Virus record (IMG/VR): IMGVR_UViG_3300043119_000276
Coordinates: 1-26,246 of that record
Length of the DNA stretch: 26,246 nucleotides
From: a virus
Reading direction: 5' to 3' (one strand)
Every line of letters begins with the position of its first letter. The stretch's first letter is position 1. This document shows positions 1-6,473 of this stretch, in pieces. The notes under the pieces were generated by a model. The model ran no database searches, was not told where the DNA came from, and saw only the letters and a list, made by a program, of their open reading frames with translations. Both the position numbers and the translations under genes were made by a program.

Positions 1-196
1 GTGCCGATACCGTCCATTTCTTCGGGGGCCCCAGGAAGATGGTCGAAGCCGCCGTGGTATTGACGATCAAATCCAGCAGCAATCCGACATTCCAAGTGAT
101 GTATTCGCAACCCACTGCCGACGCGGGGAGGGTTGCGCCATCTGGTATTACTGAAAAGTCATAAGCAATGCCGTTGATGGTGAGCGTGTCGTTCAT
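1..196 (-). CDS. Small phage tail-end protein, incomplete at the window edge
   Basis: Reading from the ATG at 196, 65 codons run off the left edge without a stop. The protein starts MNDTLTINGIAYDFSVIPDG. From memory, this beta-strand-rich opening with a 'YDFS.lPDGA.LPA' pattern resembles small hypothetical proteins encoded near the tail fibre and lysis genes of Burkholderiales prophages; I cannot confirm the family. After about residue 34 the sequence (TWNVGLLLDLIVNTTAAST) no longer looks like that family, and another frame is also open, so a frameshift is possible. The stop codon of the 52-residue gene upstream overlaps the ATG (CTATGA), which supports this start and suggests translational coupling. 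Function unknown. Confidence 0.55.
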   Translation of the reverse strand, partial: MNDTLTINGIAYDFSVIPDGATLPASAVGCEYITWNVGLLLDLIVNTTAASTIFLGPPKKWTVSA

Positions 197-351
197 AGGT
201 TTCCTGTGTTAGTGGTGGTAGGTGCCAGTACCTTGGCACTGGCTTGCTCAATCTGAATTGCGGCGACAGTCTTCACGATCTCGTCCATGCGCTTTTCTCC
301 CGCTCTCAGCTTGCGGCGCAGAGTGCTGGTCGGTTCTTGGTGTTCTGTCAC
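193..351 (-). CDS. 52-residue hypothetical protein in the fibre-lysis interval
   Basis: A GTG-initiated ORF of 52 residues starts VTEHQEPTSTLRRKLRAGEK and continues with an amphipathic helix (about residues 18-42). The GTG overlaps the TGA of the upstream lysozyme-like frame (GTGA), an AGGA lies seven bases before it, and its own TGA overlaps the ATG of the next gene, so both junctions look translationally coupled. There is no ATG start in frame. I do not recognise the family. The basic, helical make-up would suit a small structural or assembly helper, but that is only inference. Confidence 0.45.
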   Translation of the reverse strand: MTEHQEPTSTLRRKLRAGEKRMDEIVKTVAAIQIEQASAKVLAPTTTNTGNL

Positions 352-499
352 CGCCAGGTCCTCATAGTGAGACGCACGGTTTCAGGATGGCCCGTGTCGT
401 TCATGCGGCCGACGCCGATGGTCCAGTAGCCGAGGTGGTCCTGGTACGCGTCGGGCACGCGGTCTTCGTCGGACTCGAGGAGGGTGGGAGATTGGGCAT
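348..499 (-). pseudogene. Frameshifted remnant of a GH24 (T4-type) phage lysozyme
   Basis: The ATG at 499 has a good ribosome-binding site (AGGGAG nine bases upstream) and codes for MPNL. Shifting by one base in the C-rich stretch at about 481-488 lets the reading continue as LLESDEDRVPDAYQDHLGYW then TIGVGR. This carries the family-24 lysozyme signature: catalytic Glu, eight residues, Asp, five residues, Thr, followed by IGxGR. After TIGVGR the lysozyme likeness ends and 18 unrelated residues lead to a TGA at 348. What is left is the N-terminal catalytic hairpin only, out of frame with its own start, so it should not make an active muramidase. A sequencing error could explain the shift but not the missing two-thirds of the domain. 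Confidence 0.6.
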
Positions 500-520
500 A
501 GGGTTCTGCTCCCTGGTTGA

Positions 521-2359
521 CTATCGCGTGTACGCCGTGATTACCGGCACCACGGTGTAGGTCACTGTCATGGCATCCCCAGGCGATAACCTGAACATAC
601 CGGCCGGCGTTGTTACTACGTCCCCGGCGAATCTCGTATAAACCAACTGGCTGATCGCCCCCCCGGCAACGAGCAAATCAACCTCATTACAGGTCGTGTT
701 CGTGTAGGTGTACGGACTAGCCCCGACCACCAGTGCGGTTCGCGCCCGTGGGGTGTTTTCCACGATTGCCGTGCCTTTGTTTCGCAGGTCACGGAATCTT
801 GTCGATGTGCTGCCATCAGTAATTGATCCAGATGAAAATCGGTTGTACGTAACACCACTAAGCAGCGTGCGGGCAGCGCCCGCGATTGTGACGATGTTCT
901 CAGTCACCCCGCCGATCATGGAGCAGTTGACCGCATTGGCCTGGAACGTGATTTTCTTTTCAAGGTCGCAGCCAATAAACTGGCTTTCCCGCGCATCACA
1001 TTCAATGTCGCCGTTCGTATTAACTTCGAAATCCGTTCCGATGAATTTGTTTTCCCATGCGTTTGCCGTTTGCTGCACCCCTACATTCGTGCAGCCCTGA
1101 ATGGCCCCGCCAAGAAACACATTGCCCAGCGCACCATCCATATAGACGCCAACCGGCATTCCCGAGCATTCCGCATTAAAGAAATTGTTGTAACTCGATT
1201 CCTCGTTTGCGGCGCGGCTCGTAAGCGTGATTCCCCGATTTGGCGTGTTGTATAGCCCACCTTCATTGACATTCATGATGTAATACATCGTGTTCGATAC
1301 GCACCACTCCATGTACAGGCCGCTGCTTGCGCCACCGGCCCCTCGGCAGTTTATTTCCAGGTGCGAGCGATGAACGGCGCGCAGGTAGTAGCCGTGGGTT
1401 GTCAACGCCCCACCGTACACTAGCGGATAGCCCTTGATTTTCAGGCCGTAGACGCCCGGCCCGGTAGCGCCGCCGTCGATCTCGAAGGAGGCCCACGTTC
1501 CGGTATTGATTAGCCACACTTCGCCCTGGAACTCCAGATCAAGCCGGCTTATTGCCCAGTTTGGTGATGCGCTGAATTGATATCGCCCCGGCGGGAATAT
1601 AAGTTTCCTGCGGTTTCCAGCGGCCAGCGACGCCGCGATATAATCGCGGGCAGCATGTATCGCGCCGGTATCATCGGCAACGCCATCCCCAACAGCCCCA
1701 AAATCCTTGACACTGACAAACTCCCGCAGCTTGCTCTGCACAGTCGTCGGAACTGCCCCCGTGCCTGCTTGTTGAAAGCCTACCATCGAGGCGCCCATCG
1801 TCGGGGCTGCGCCGTTGGCCAGGTCTCTTTTATCGACGGCATTCCCGACCATCAGTGCCCCGTTCTCCGTGCTCAGGTCCAGCCGCAACTGGTCCAGGTT
1901 GACCACAAACACCAGCGCTCCCGCCTGCACTTTGTAGCGTGTGCGCGCGGCTGCGCGTGTTTCGTCTTGCGATATTTCGATGATGTCGCCATTGGCCATA
2001 GTTCCGATGGCGGCGTCGGCCAGGGCCTTGGTGTCATAGAACTTGACCGGCCCGATGGCGCTGGCTGCCGCCTGCGCGTCATTGCGCGCTGCCAGCGTCT
2101 CGTCTCTGTAGCCAGCGGCGGCAGCACTGGCCGAGGCGGCGGCAGCACTGGCCGAGGCGGCGGCAGCACTGGCCGAGGCGGCAATATCAATTTCCGCCTT
2201 GTCCTCGATTCCCTTCCATGTTTGGCGTGCATTACCAAGACGATCAGTCCATTCTCCGGCAGTCTGCGAGTTGATCGCAACATCCAGATTCTCGGCGTTG
2301 TCATACAGGTCTTTTACGGTGGCAGAGCCGACAGGGTTACCGGTGTTGTATGTGGTCAT
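521..2359 (-). CDS. Tail fibre / tailspike protein with pectate-lyase-like beta-helix
   Basis: This 612-residue protein is the receptor-binding or depolymerase component at the tail tip. The N-terminal 55 residues (MTTYNTGNPVGSATVKDLYD onward) are the usual virion-anchoring segment of fibres in this phage group. An Ala/Ser-rich helical stretch (about 59-82) follows, made of three seven-residue repeats. From about residue 217, VSVKDFGAVGDGVADDTGAI is the classic start of a Pectate_lyase_3 right-handed beta-helix, with Gly/Asn-rich coils to about 520 and a beta-strand C-terminus. Start: ATG at 2359 with AAGAGG upstream. It lies after the TipJ-like gene but behind two terminator hairpins, so its expression may be set separately. 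The target glycan cannot be read from the sequence. Confidence 0.88.
   Translation of the reverse strand: MTTYNTGNPVGSATVKDLYDNAENLDVAINSQTAGEWTDRLGNARQTWKGIEDKAEIDIAASASAAAASASAAAASASAAAAGYRDETLAARNDAQAAASAIGPVKFYDTKALADAAIGTMANGDIIEISQDETRAAARTRYKVQAGALVFVVNLDQLRLDLSTENGALMVGNAVDKRDLANGAAPTMGASMVGFQQAGTGAVPTTVQSKLREFVSVKDFGAVGDGVADDTGAIHAARDYIAASLAAGNRRKLIFPPGRYQFSASPNWAISRLDLEFQGEVWLINTGTWASFEIDGGATGPGVYGLKIKGYPLVYGGALTTHGYYLRAVHRSHLEINCRGAGGASSGLYMEWCVSNTMYYIMNVNEGGLYNTPNRGITLTSRAANEESSYNNFFNAECSGMPVGVYMDGALGNVFLGGAIQGCTNVGVQQTANAWENKFIGTDFEVNTNGDIECDARESQFIGCDLEKKITFQANAVNCSMIGGVTENIVTIAGAARTLLSGVTYNRFSSGSITDGSTSTRFRDLRNKGTAIVENTPRARTALVVGASPYTYTNTTCNEVDLLVAGGAISQLVYTRFAGDVVTTPAGMFRLSPGDAMTVTYTVVPVITAYTR
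2121..2182 (-). repeat. Three tandem 21-bp repeats in the tail fibre gene
   Basis: The 21-base unit gcagcactggccgaggcggc plus g occurs almost exactly three times in a row (2121-2141, 2142-2162, 2163-2182). It encodes ASASAAA three times in the helical linker of the fibre. Identity is perfect at the DNA level, so the copies are recent and the copy number is probably variable by slippage without loss of frame. Confidence 0.9.
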
Positions 2360-2373
2360 GGGGGGCCTCTTGA

Positions 2374-2404
2374 AAACAAAAAGGCCCGCGCAATGGCGGG
2401 CCTT
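2374..2404 (-). terminator. Intrinsic terminator between tail-tip and tail-fibre genes (proximal to the fibre)
   Basis: On the minus strand AAGGCCCGCC pairs with GCGGGCCTT around a short ATTGC-containing loop and is followed by TTTTTGTTTT. It lies just upstream of the fibre start codon, so it would cut fibre expression unless it is read through. Confidence 0.75.
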
Positions 2405-2413
2405 GGTGGGGCG

Positions 2414-2436
2414 AAAGAAAACCCGCGCTAGGCGGG
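2414..2436 (-). terminator. Second terminator hairpin after the tail-tip gene
   Basis: On the minus strand ACCCGC, loop CTAG/C and GCGGGT form a six-pair stem followed by TTTTCTTTC. It starts eight bases after the TAA of the tail-tip gene at 2444 and sits in tandem with the hairpin at 2374-2404. Confidence 0.65.
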
Positions 2437-2443
2437 TGGCTGG

Positions 2444-5143
2444 TTACGGTGGCAGGTTGTCGTCGTCGGCAAAAATGCGGGCGTCGTAGTTGACGGCCTG
2501 AATCTCCACACTGTGCTCGCTCTGCGGCTTCACTGCCTTCACGATGGCCGGGAAGGCCCACTCTTCGAGCGTGCCGAAATACAGGTGCGGCGGCTCCATG
2601 GCCAGGGTGGGCGTGGGCATGGGGGCTGTGCCTGCGACTTGCAGCACGTTGTCATCGATGCGCGTGGCTGCGTAGGGGCCTGACAGGCTGCCATTGGGGT
2701 TGCGCCATGCGATGACATGGCTGCGCCCGTCTTGCCAGGCCAGGGCCTCGCTGCTGGTGATCTCGCGCCCTTGCACGCCCACCACGATGGCGGACTGGCC
2801 GAAATCGGGCACATCGGGCACCAGCGGCACGTAGTCGCCATACCGCGCCACCAGGCCGTCCAGCTCGGTCGAGAGTGTGTAGGCCCAGCGCCGGTACACC
2901 ATTTCACGCGCGGCGCGCATGCCGATGCGCCATGCGCGCGTTTTGCTGGTAACGCCTGCCAGTTTTATCTTTTGCAGCTTCACGCCCAGGCTGCCGGGCA
3001 GCTTGCAGTCCACGGTTTTTGCCGCGTAGTTTTCGGCTGCGTCGTTGTATTCGACTTGCACACCATCGTTGTCGTCGGGTCGGCGCGTGGTGAATGTGCG
3101 CGTGATCCCGCTGGTAGTGTTCTGCGCGCTGAATGGCGGGCCATCGTAGGCCGTGCGCACGCCTTCGCGCACGGGAGTCAGCAGGCCATCGGCCAGCGTC
3201 AGGTCGGCCATGCCAGCGGCCAGGCACACCTCAAGAGCGCTGCGCACGGTGGTCAAGTCGAATACGTTGTCGAGTGTTTCGCCACGGGCTGTCCAGATGT
3301 CATGCAGGCGCTTGAGTTCACTCATATCGATCTGCGCATCGCTGTAGCCCACGCTGTTGACGATGTGCCGAAAAAATGCCGACACATCGCGCGTAGGCTG
3401 TGGCGCGCTCCATGATCCATCTGCAAGCAACGTTGGAAGCAGCCTCGTGGCCAGCACGTTGATGCGGTTTTCTGAGCTAGCGCCAATGTCTCCCAGTCCC
3501 TTGATGCGCACGGCAATGGTCGTCCACCCTGCATAGCTGGTGGGACTTTGCAGCAGGGTGCGTAGGCCGTACCACTGCACCTTGTCATTCGTGCGCGTAT
3601 CAGCCTGCGCGGCGGTGGTGCGGCGCAAGCGGAACTCGCGGCGGCTGCTGCCTGCCACTGTGACGCGCTCGGTGTACCCGATCTGGTCTAGCGTGGCGGC
3701 GGAATAGGTTTTGCTGATGCTGACCCATGCGGGCGAACCCACTTCACGGTGCTGCAACTCAACTTGCACGCCGCGCGCCTGCAGGTCGCCGTTGTCTGCG
3801 ATGGTGCTCAGGCCAGACGGGAAGAAAAGATCGTATTCAAACGTAGTGCTGGCCTCACCCACCGGGCAGGCCACATAAGGCCCGGCCCACTTGCCGTATA
3901 CGCTACCACCAACCACGGCCAGCTCAGAGTATTCAACCGACCATGCACCGGACGGGAATGTCAGCCATGTTGGATCAGGCTCCCATGCGTCGCCCAATCC
4001 ATACAGCGCTTGCACGGTGGCCGCATTGCCGGTGATCGCGGTCACGCTGTAACGGCGGTTGGGGTAGCGGAACTTGATGTCACGGGTTCCTCCGGTCGTC
4101 ACGAAATCGGAGTATGTGATGACCTCGCCCATGGTTTCGTTCTGAAACGTCACCTGCCTTGCGCCAGCCACACCGCCCACGGTTTTAACGATCAGCACAA
4201 CCGCCTCGCCGCCGTCTTTCATAGATACCCGCGCGCCCACCCCCAGCGGCTCCAGCTCGGTGAATGCTCCACTGAAACGGCTGATGCTGGTGGGGGGTTC
4301 GCCCTCCACAACAAGCGTTGTGACCGTGTATGTCTCAGGCAAGAATACGGAGAGATGCGTGCCTAAGCCAATGCCCTCTGACCAGCCGTTGCTGGCCGTA
4401 ATGGTTTTGCCCGAGAACGCCAATGACCCGGTGGGCAGTTGCGCGCCAGCCACCACGTCCGAACTCAGCTCAAGCCCTGCCGTGCCCGCCGATGTGCCAC
4501 CCACTTCGGGTGCGGTGTACCAGTTTTCGTGCATGCCATGGGCCGCCACGTAGGCGCCGGGGGCGTAGAGATGGAACTCGGCACCGGTCAGCCCGGCCAG
4601 GGCGGTGTTGCCGATCTTGACGCTGTTTCCGTCCACCGCGTATTGCCCAGGGCCAAGGCACAACAGCGTCTCCATGTACTGCGTGCGCGGGTCGGCAAAG
4701 TAGCGGCGCGGGGGCGTCAGGTAGTCGGGGTAGCGCAGGTAAGCGCCTGCCAGCTCGGGGACAATATCATTGAGCTTTGCCACGTTGCCCGTGGCGTCTG
4801 CGGTCTGCAGGTTCTTGCCCTGCGGCGTGTTGTTGCGGCCAGGAATTTTTGGACGCATCAACAGCGACACACCGACTGCGGCAACAACAGCAATGATTGC
4901 CCAGGTGAACGGGTCAAAGCCGTACGCAGCAACGCGCAGCTGCACGCGGCTGTGAGTTACGGTGGTGGCATCCCACCCAGCGGGCGCAACTTGGACCCCA
5001 TCCACGAATGCCGCGATGGGCTGCTCTTGGCGCCCCTCAAAGGCCACTCCCTGCGCACGCATGAAGTCGCCCAGCGTGCCAACCCATCCATGCACCTCGG
5101 TCGGGTCTTGAGACACAGCGTCGGCGTAGATCTCAATCGTCAT
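2444..5143 (-). CDS. TipJ-family tail tip / host-specificity protein
   Basis: This 899-residue protein holds the position of lambda I/J and should form the tail tip that contacts the host. The N-terminus (residues 1-72, MTIEIYADAVSQDPTEVHGW onward) looks like the small ubiquitin-like tail assembly domain. A single hydrophobic segment follows (about 79-96, FTWAIIAVVAAVGVSLLM), as is common in this family, and then a basic MRPKIPGRNN turn. The rest is the long, beta-rich hub with fibronectin-like patterns. Start: the ATG at 5143 lies inside the 3' end of the peptidase gene (11-base overlap); a frame extension upstream of it is only the shadow of that gene. The recognised family features are strong; the receptor is unknown. 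Confidence 0.85.
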   Translation of the reverse strand: MTIEIYADAVSQDPTEVHGWVGTLGDFMRAQGVAFEGRQEQPIAAFVDGVQVAPAGWDATTVTHSRVQLRVAAYGFDPFTWAIIAVVAAVGVSLLMRPKIPGRNNTPQGKNLQTADATGNVAKLNDIVPELAGAYLRYPDYLTPPRRYFADPRTQYMETLLCLGPGQYAVDGNSVKIGNTALAGLTGAEFHLYAPGAYVAAHGMHENWYTAPEVGGTSAGTAGLELSSDVVAGAQLPTGSLAFSGKTITASNGWSEGIGLGTHLSVFLPETYTVTTLVVEGEPPTSISRFSGAFTELEPLGVGARVSMKDGGEAVVLIVKTVGGVAGARQVTFQNETMGEVITYSDFVTTGGTRDIKFRYPNRRYSVTAITGNAATVQALYGLGDAWEPDPTWLTFPSGAWSVEYSELAVVGGSVYGKWAGPYVACPVGEASTTFEYDLFFPSGLSTIADNGDLQARGVQVELQHREVGSPAWVSISKTYSAATLDQIGYTERVTVAGSSRREFRLRRTTAAQADTRTNDKVQWYGLRTLLQSPTSYAGWTTIAVRIKGLGDIGASSENRINVLATRLLPTLLADGSWSAPQPTRDVSAFFRHIVNSVGYSDAQIDMSELKRLHDIWTARGETLDNVFDLTTVRSALEVCLAAGMADLTLADGLLTPVREGVRTAYDGPPFSAQNTTSGITRTFTTRRPDDNDGVQVEYNDAAENYAAKTVDCKLPGSLGVKLQKIKLAGVTSKTRAWRIGMRAAREMVYRRWAYTLSTELDGLVARYGDYVPLVPDVPDFGQSAIVVGVQGREITSSEALAWQDGRSHVIAWRNPNGSLSGPYAATRIDDNVLQVAGTAPMPTPTLAMEPPHLYFGTLEEWAFPAIVKAVKPQSEHSVEIQAVNYDARIFADDDNLPP

Positions 5144-5525
5144 AAAACACAACCTTTGTGAAGCTGGCGGCAAAACCCGCCAACGTGTGCAGCCGTGGGC
5201 CTGCGCCCACGTTCGTATCCAGCACGCGCAAGCGGCCATCAATATCAACCACGATGCCGACATGCGGGCAGGTTCTGCCACGCCAGGCCGTGGCGATGGC
5301 GCCGGGGCGTGGATCGCAGGGCGCAAAGCCAGCAGCGCTGGCAGCGCGCACCACCTCTTTCGTCATGGCCCGTACATCGCCTGATGCCACCTCGCAGAAC
5401 GCGGGCAGCAGCGGCCTGCCGAACAAGTGCAGGCGGGCGAGCCGCACTTGACCCCAGCAGTCGAGCGCCTGCGGCCCCCTGGCGTTGCGCTCGTAGGGCA
5501 CGCGCAGCAGTTCATCCAGCGTCAT
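5133..5525 (-). CDS. NlpC/P60 (C40) tail-assembly peptidase, lambda K position
   Basis: The protein has 130 residues. LDCWGQVRLARL supplies the catalytic Cys23, and CPHVGIVVD supplies His88 in the usual Cys...His order of NlpC/P60 cysteine peptidases, with a polar third residue expected in the strand near 100-104. Members cut peptide cross-links in peptidoglycan; in lambda-like tails the K protein is needed for tip assembly and local wall digestion. It sits between the L-position protein and the tip protein, exactly as in lambda. The start ATG at 5525 shares an ATGA overlap with the upstream stop. It lacks the JAB/Mov34 domain that lambda K carries, so it is a minimal single-domain form. Confidence 0.85.
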   Translation of the reverse strand: MTLDELLRVPYERNARGPQALDCWGQVRLARLHLFGRPLLPAFCEVASGDVRAMTKEVVRAASAAGFAPCDPRPGAIATAWRGRTCPHVGIVVDIDGRLRVLDTNVGAGPRLHTLAGFAASFTKVVFYDD

Positions 5526-6001
5526 AGGTACTTGGTGCCGGGCGCCTTGTCCACGGTGTAGCGCTCGCGCGGCCAGGCAAAGTTGAGCATGTCGAAATAT
5601 TGCGCCTCCACCTGCACACTGAGCGCGCTGCACTCGCCGCCCACCACCACCATGGTGATGGGCGTGCGCGCGGGCGTGGCCTTGTCCGCCTCCAGATACT
5701 CGGTGTAGGTGAGGTACACCACCGAATCGGCATCGATGGCGGTCTGGATGATCTTTTGCGCGCGTGAGTCCACCAGCGCGATGGCAAAGTTGATCTTTTG
5801 CTGGCCGCTGGCGTCTTTGTCGGGCAGCTTGTAGCTGATCTGGCAGGGCTCGTGCAGCACGCCGCCCAGGGTGTGCTCTACAAAGTCGTGCGCCAGACTT
5901 AAAGGCGTGATGCCGTCGCCATGGATCCGGAATGAGCGCAGGATCAGCGCATCAGCCGGGGCGCTGGCATAGGCCACCTTGAGCAGTTCGGAGGTTGCCA
6001 T
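5522..6001 (-). CDS. DUF1833-family minor tail protein, lambda L position
   Basis: The 159-residue protein (MATSELLKVAYASAPADALI...) has the look of the DUF1833 family found in lambdoid and N15-like tail modules: an early 'A.ap....ll.tlei.H' strand pattern, a central FAIALVDSRAQKII segment and a C-terminal NFAWPRERYT motif. In lambda the protein in this position (L) carries an iron-sulphur cluster in the tail tip; here only two cysteines are present (CQISYK and GECSAL), too few for such a cluster. Ends in an ATGA overlap with the peptidase gene. Role: tail-tip ring component, inferred from position and family. Confidence 0.8.
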   Translation of the reverse strand: MATSELLKVAYASAPADALILRSFRIHGDGITPLSLAHDFVEHTLGGVLHEPCQISYKLPDKDASGQQKINFAIALVDSRAQKIIQTAIDADSVVYLTYTEYLEADKATPARTPITMVVVGGECSALSVQVEAQYFDMLNFAWPRERYTVDKAPGTKYL

Positions 6002-6002
6002 G

Positions 6003-6470
6003 CTATGCCTCCGGCCACTGGCTGTTTGCCGCCCGGTCGATGATGTCGGAGTGCACCAGGTAGTCTGGCAGCAGGCCCCAGCCTGGCGTCACGAGTGGGC
6101 GCTCCCATATTTCCAGCGCAGCAGACACCCGCCACCTGTCGCGGCCCACCAGGTCAGGCCCGGCGTACATGTCCTGAAACCGGCACACCAGCGCCGTCTG
6201 CCCCAGCGGCGTGCGCGATGCCATGTTGAACCACTGGGCGCCGTCTTGCAGGGCGTCCCTGAACCATGCTTCAAACGCGAGGCACTGGACTTCGGTGAAT
6301 ATCCACGAGAACTGCTGCGTGCTGGGCACGCTGCTGAACTTGCGCCGCTGTCGGGCGCGGCCCGAGTCCATCGTCGTGCGCGTGAACGGCGTGGCGTGCT
6401 GGGTGCTGTGCCCTTCGCGCAGGGCGCAGGGCAGGCCAGCAGGCCAGTTGATGGTGGTGGTGATAGCCAT
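6003..6470 (-). CDS. Minor tail protein, lambda M position
   Basis: This 155-residue protein follows the tape measure gene after a three-base gap and precedes the L-position gene with a one-base gap, so it is co-translated with the tail tip module. It is rich in Trp and Phe (FSWIFTEVQCLAFEAWFRDA, WRVSAALEIWERP), a pattern typical of the distal-tail proteins in this position that bind the end of the tape measure. I do not recognise a named domain. A second small protein in the same span in another frame is a shadow. Likely a tail-tip or distal tail protein. Confidence 0.7.
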   Translation of the reverse strand: MAITTTINWPAGLPCALREGHSTQHATPFTRTTMDSGRARQRRKFSSVPSTQQFSWIFTEVQCLAFEAWFRDALQDGAQWFNMASRTPLGQTALVCRFQDMYAGPDLVGRDRWRVSAALEIWERPLVTPGWGLLPDYLVHSDIIDRAANSQWPEA

Positions 6471-6473
6471 GGA

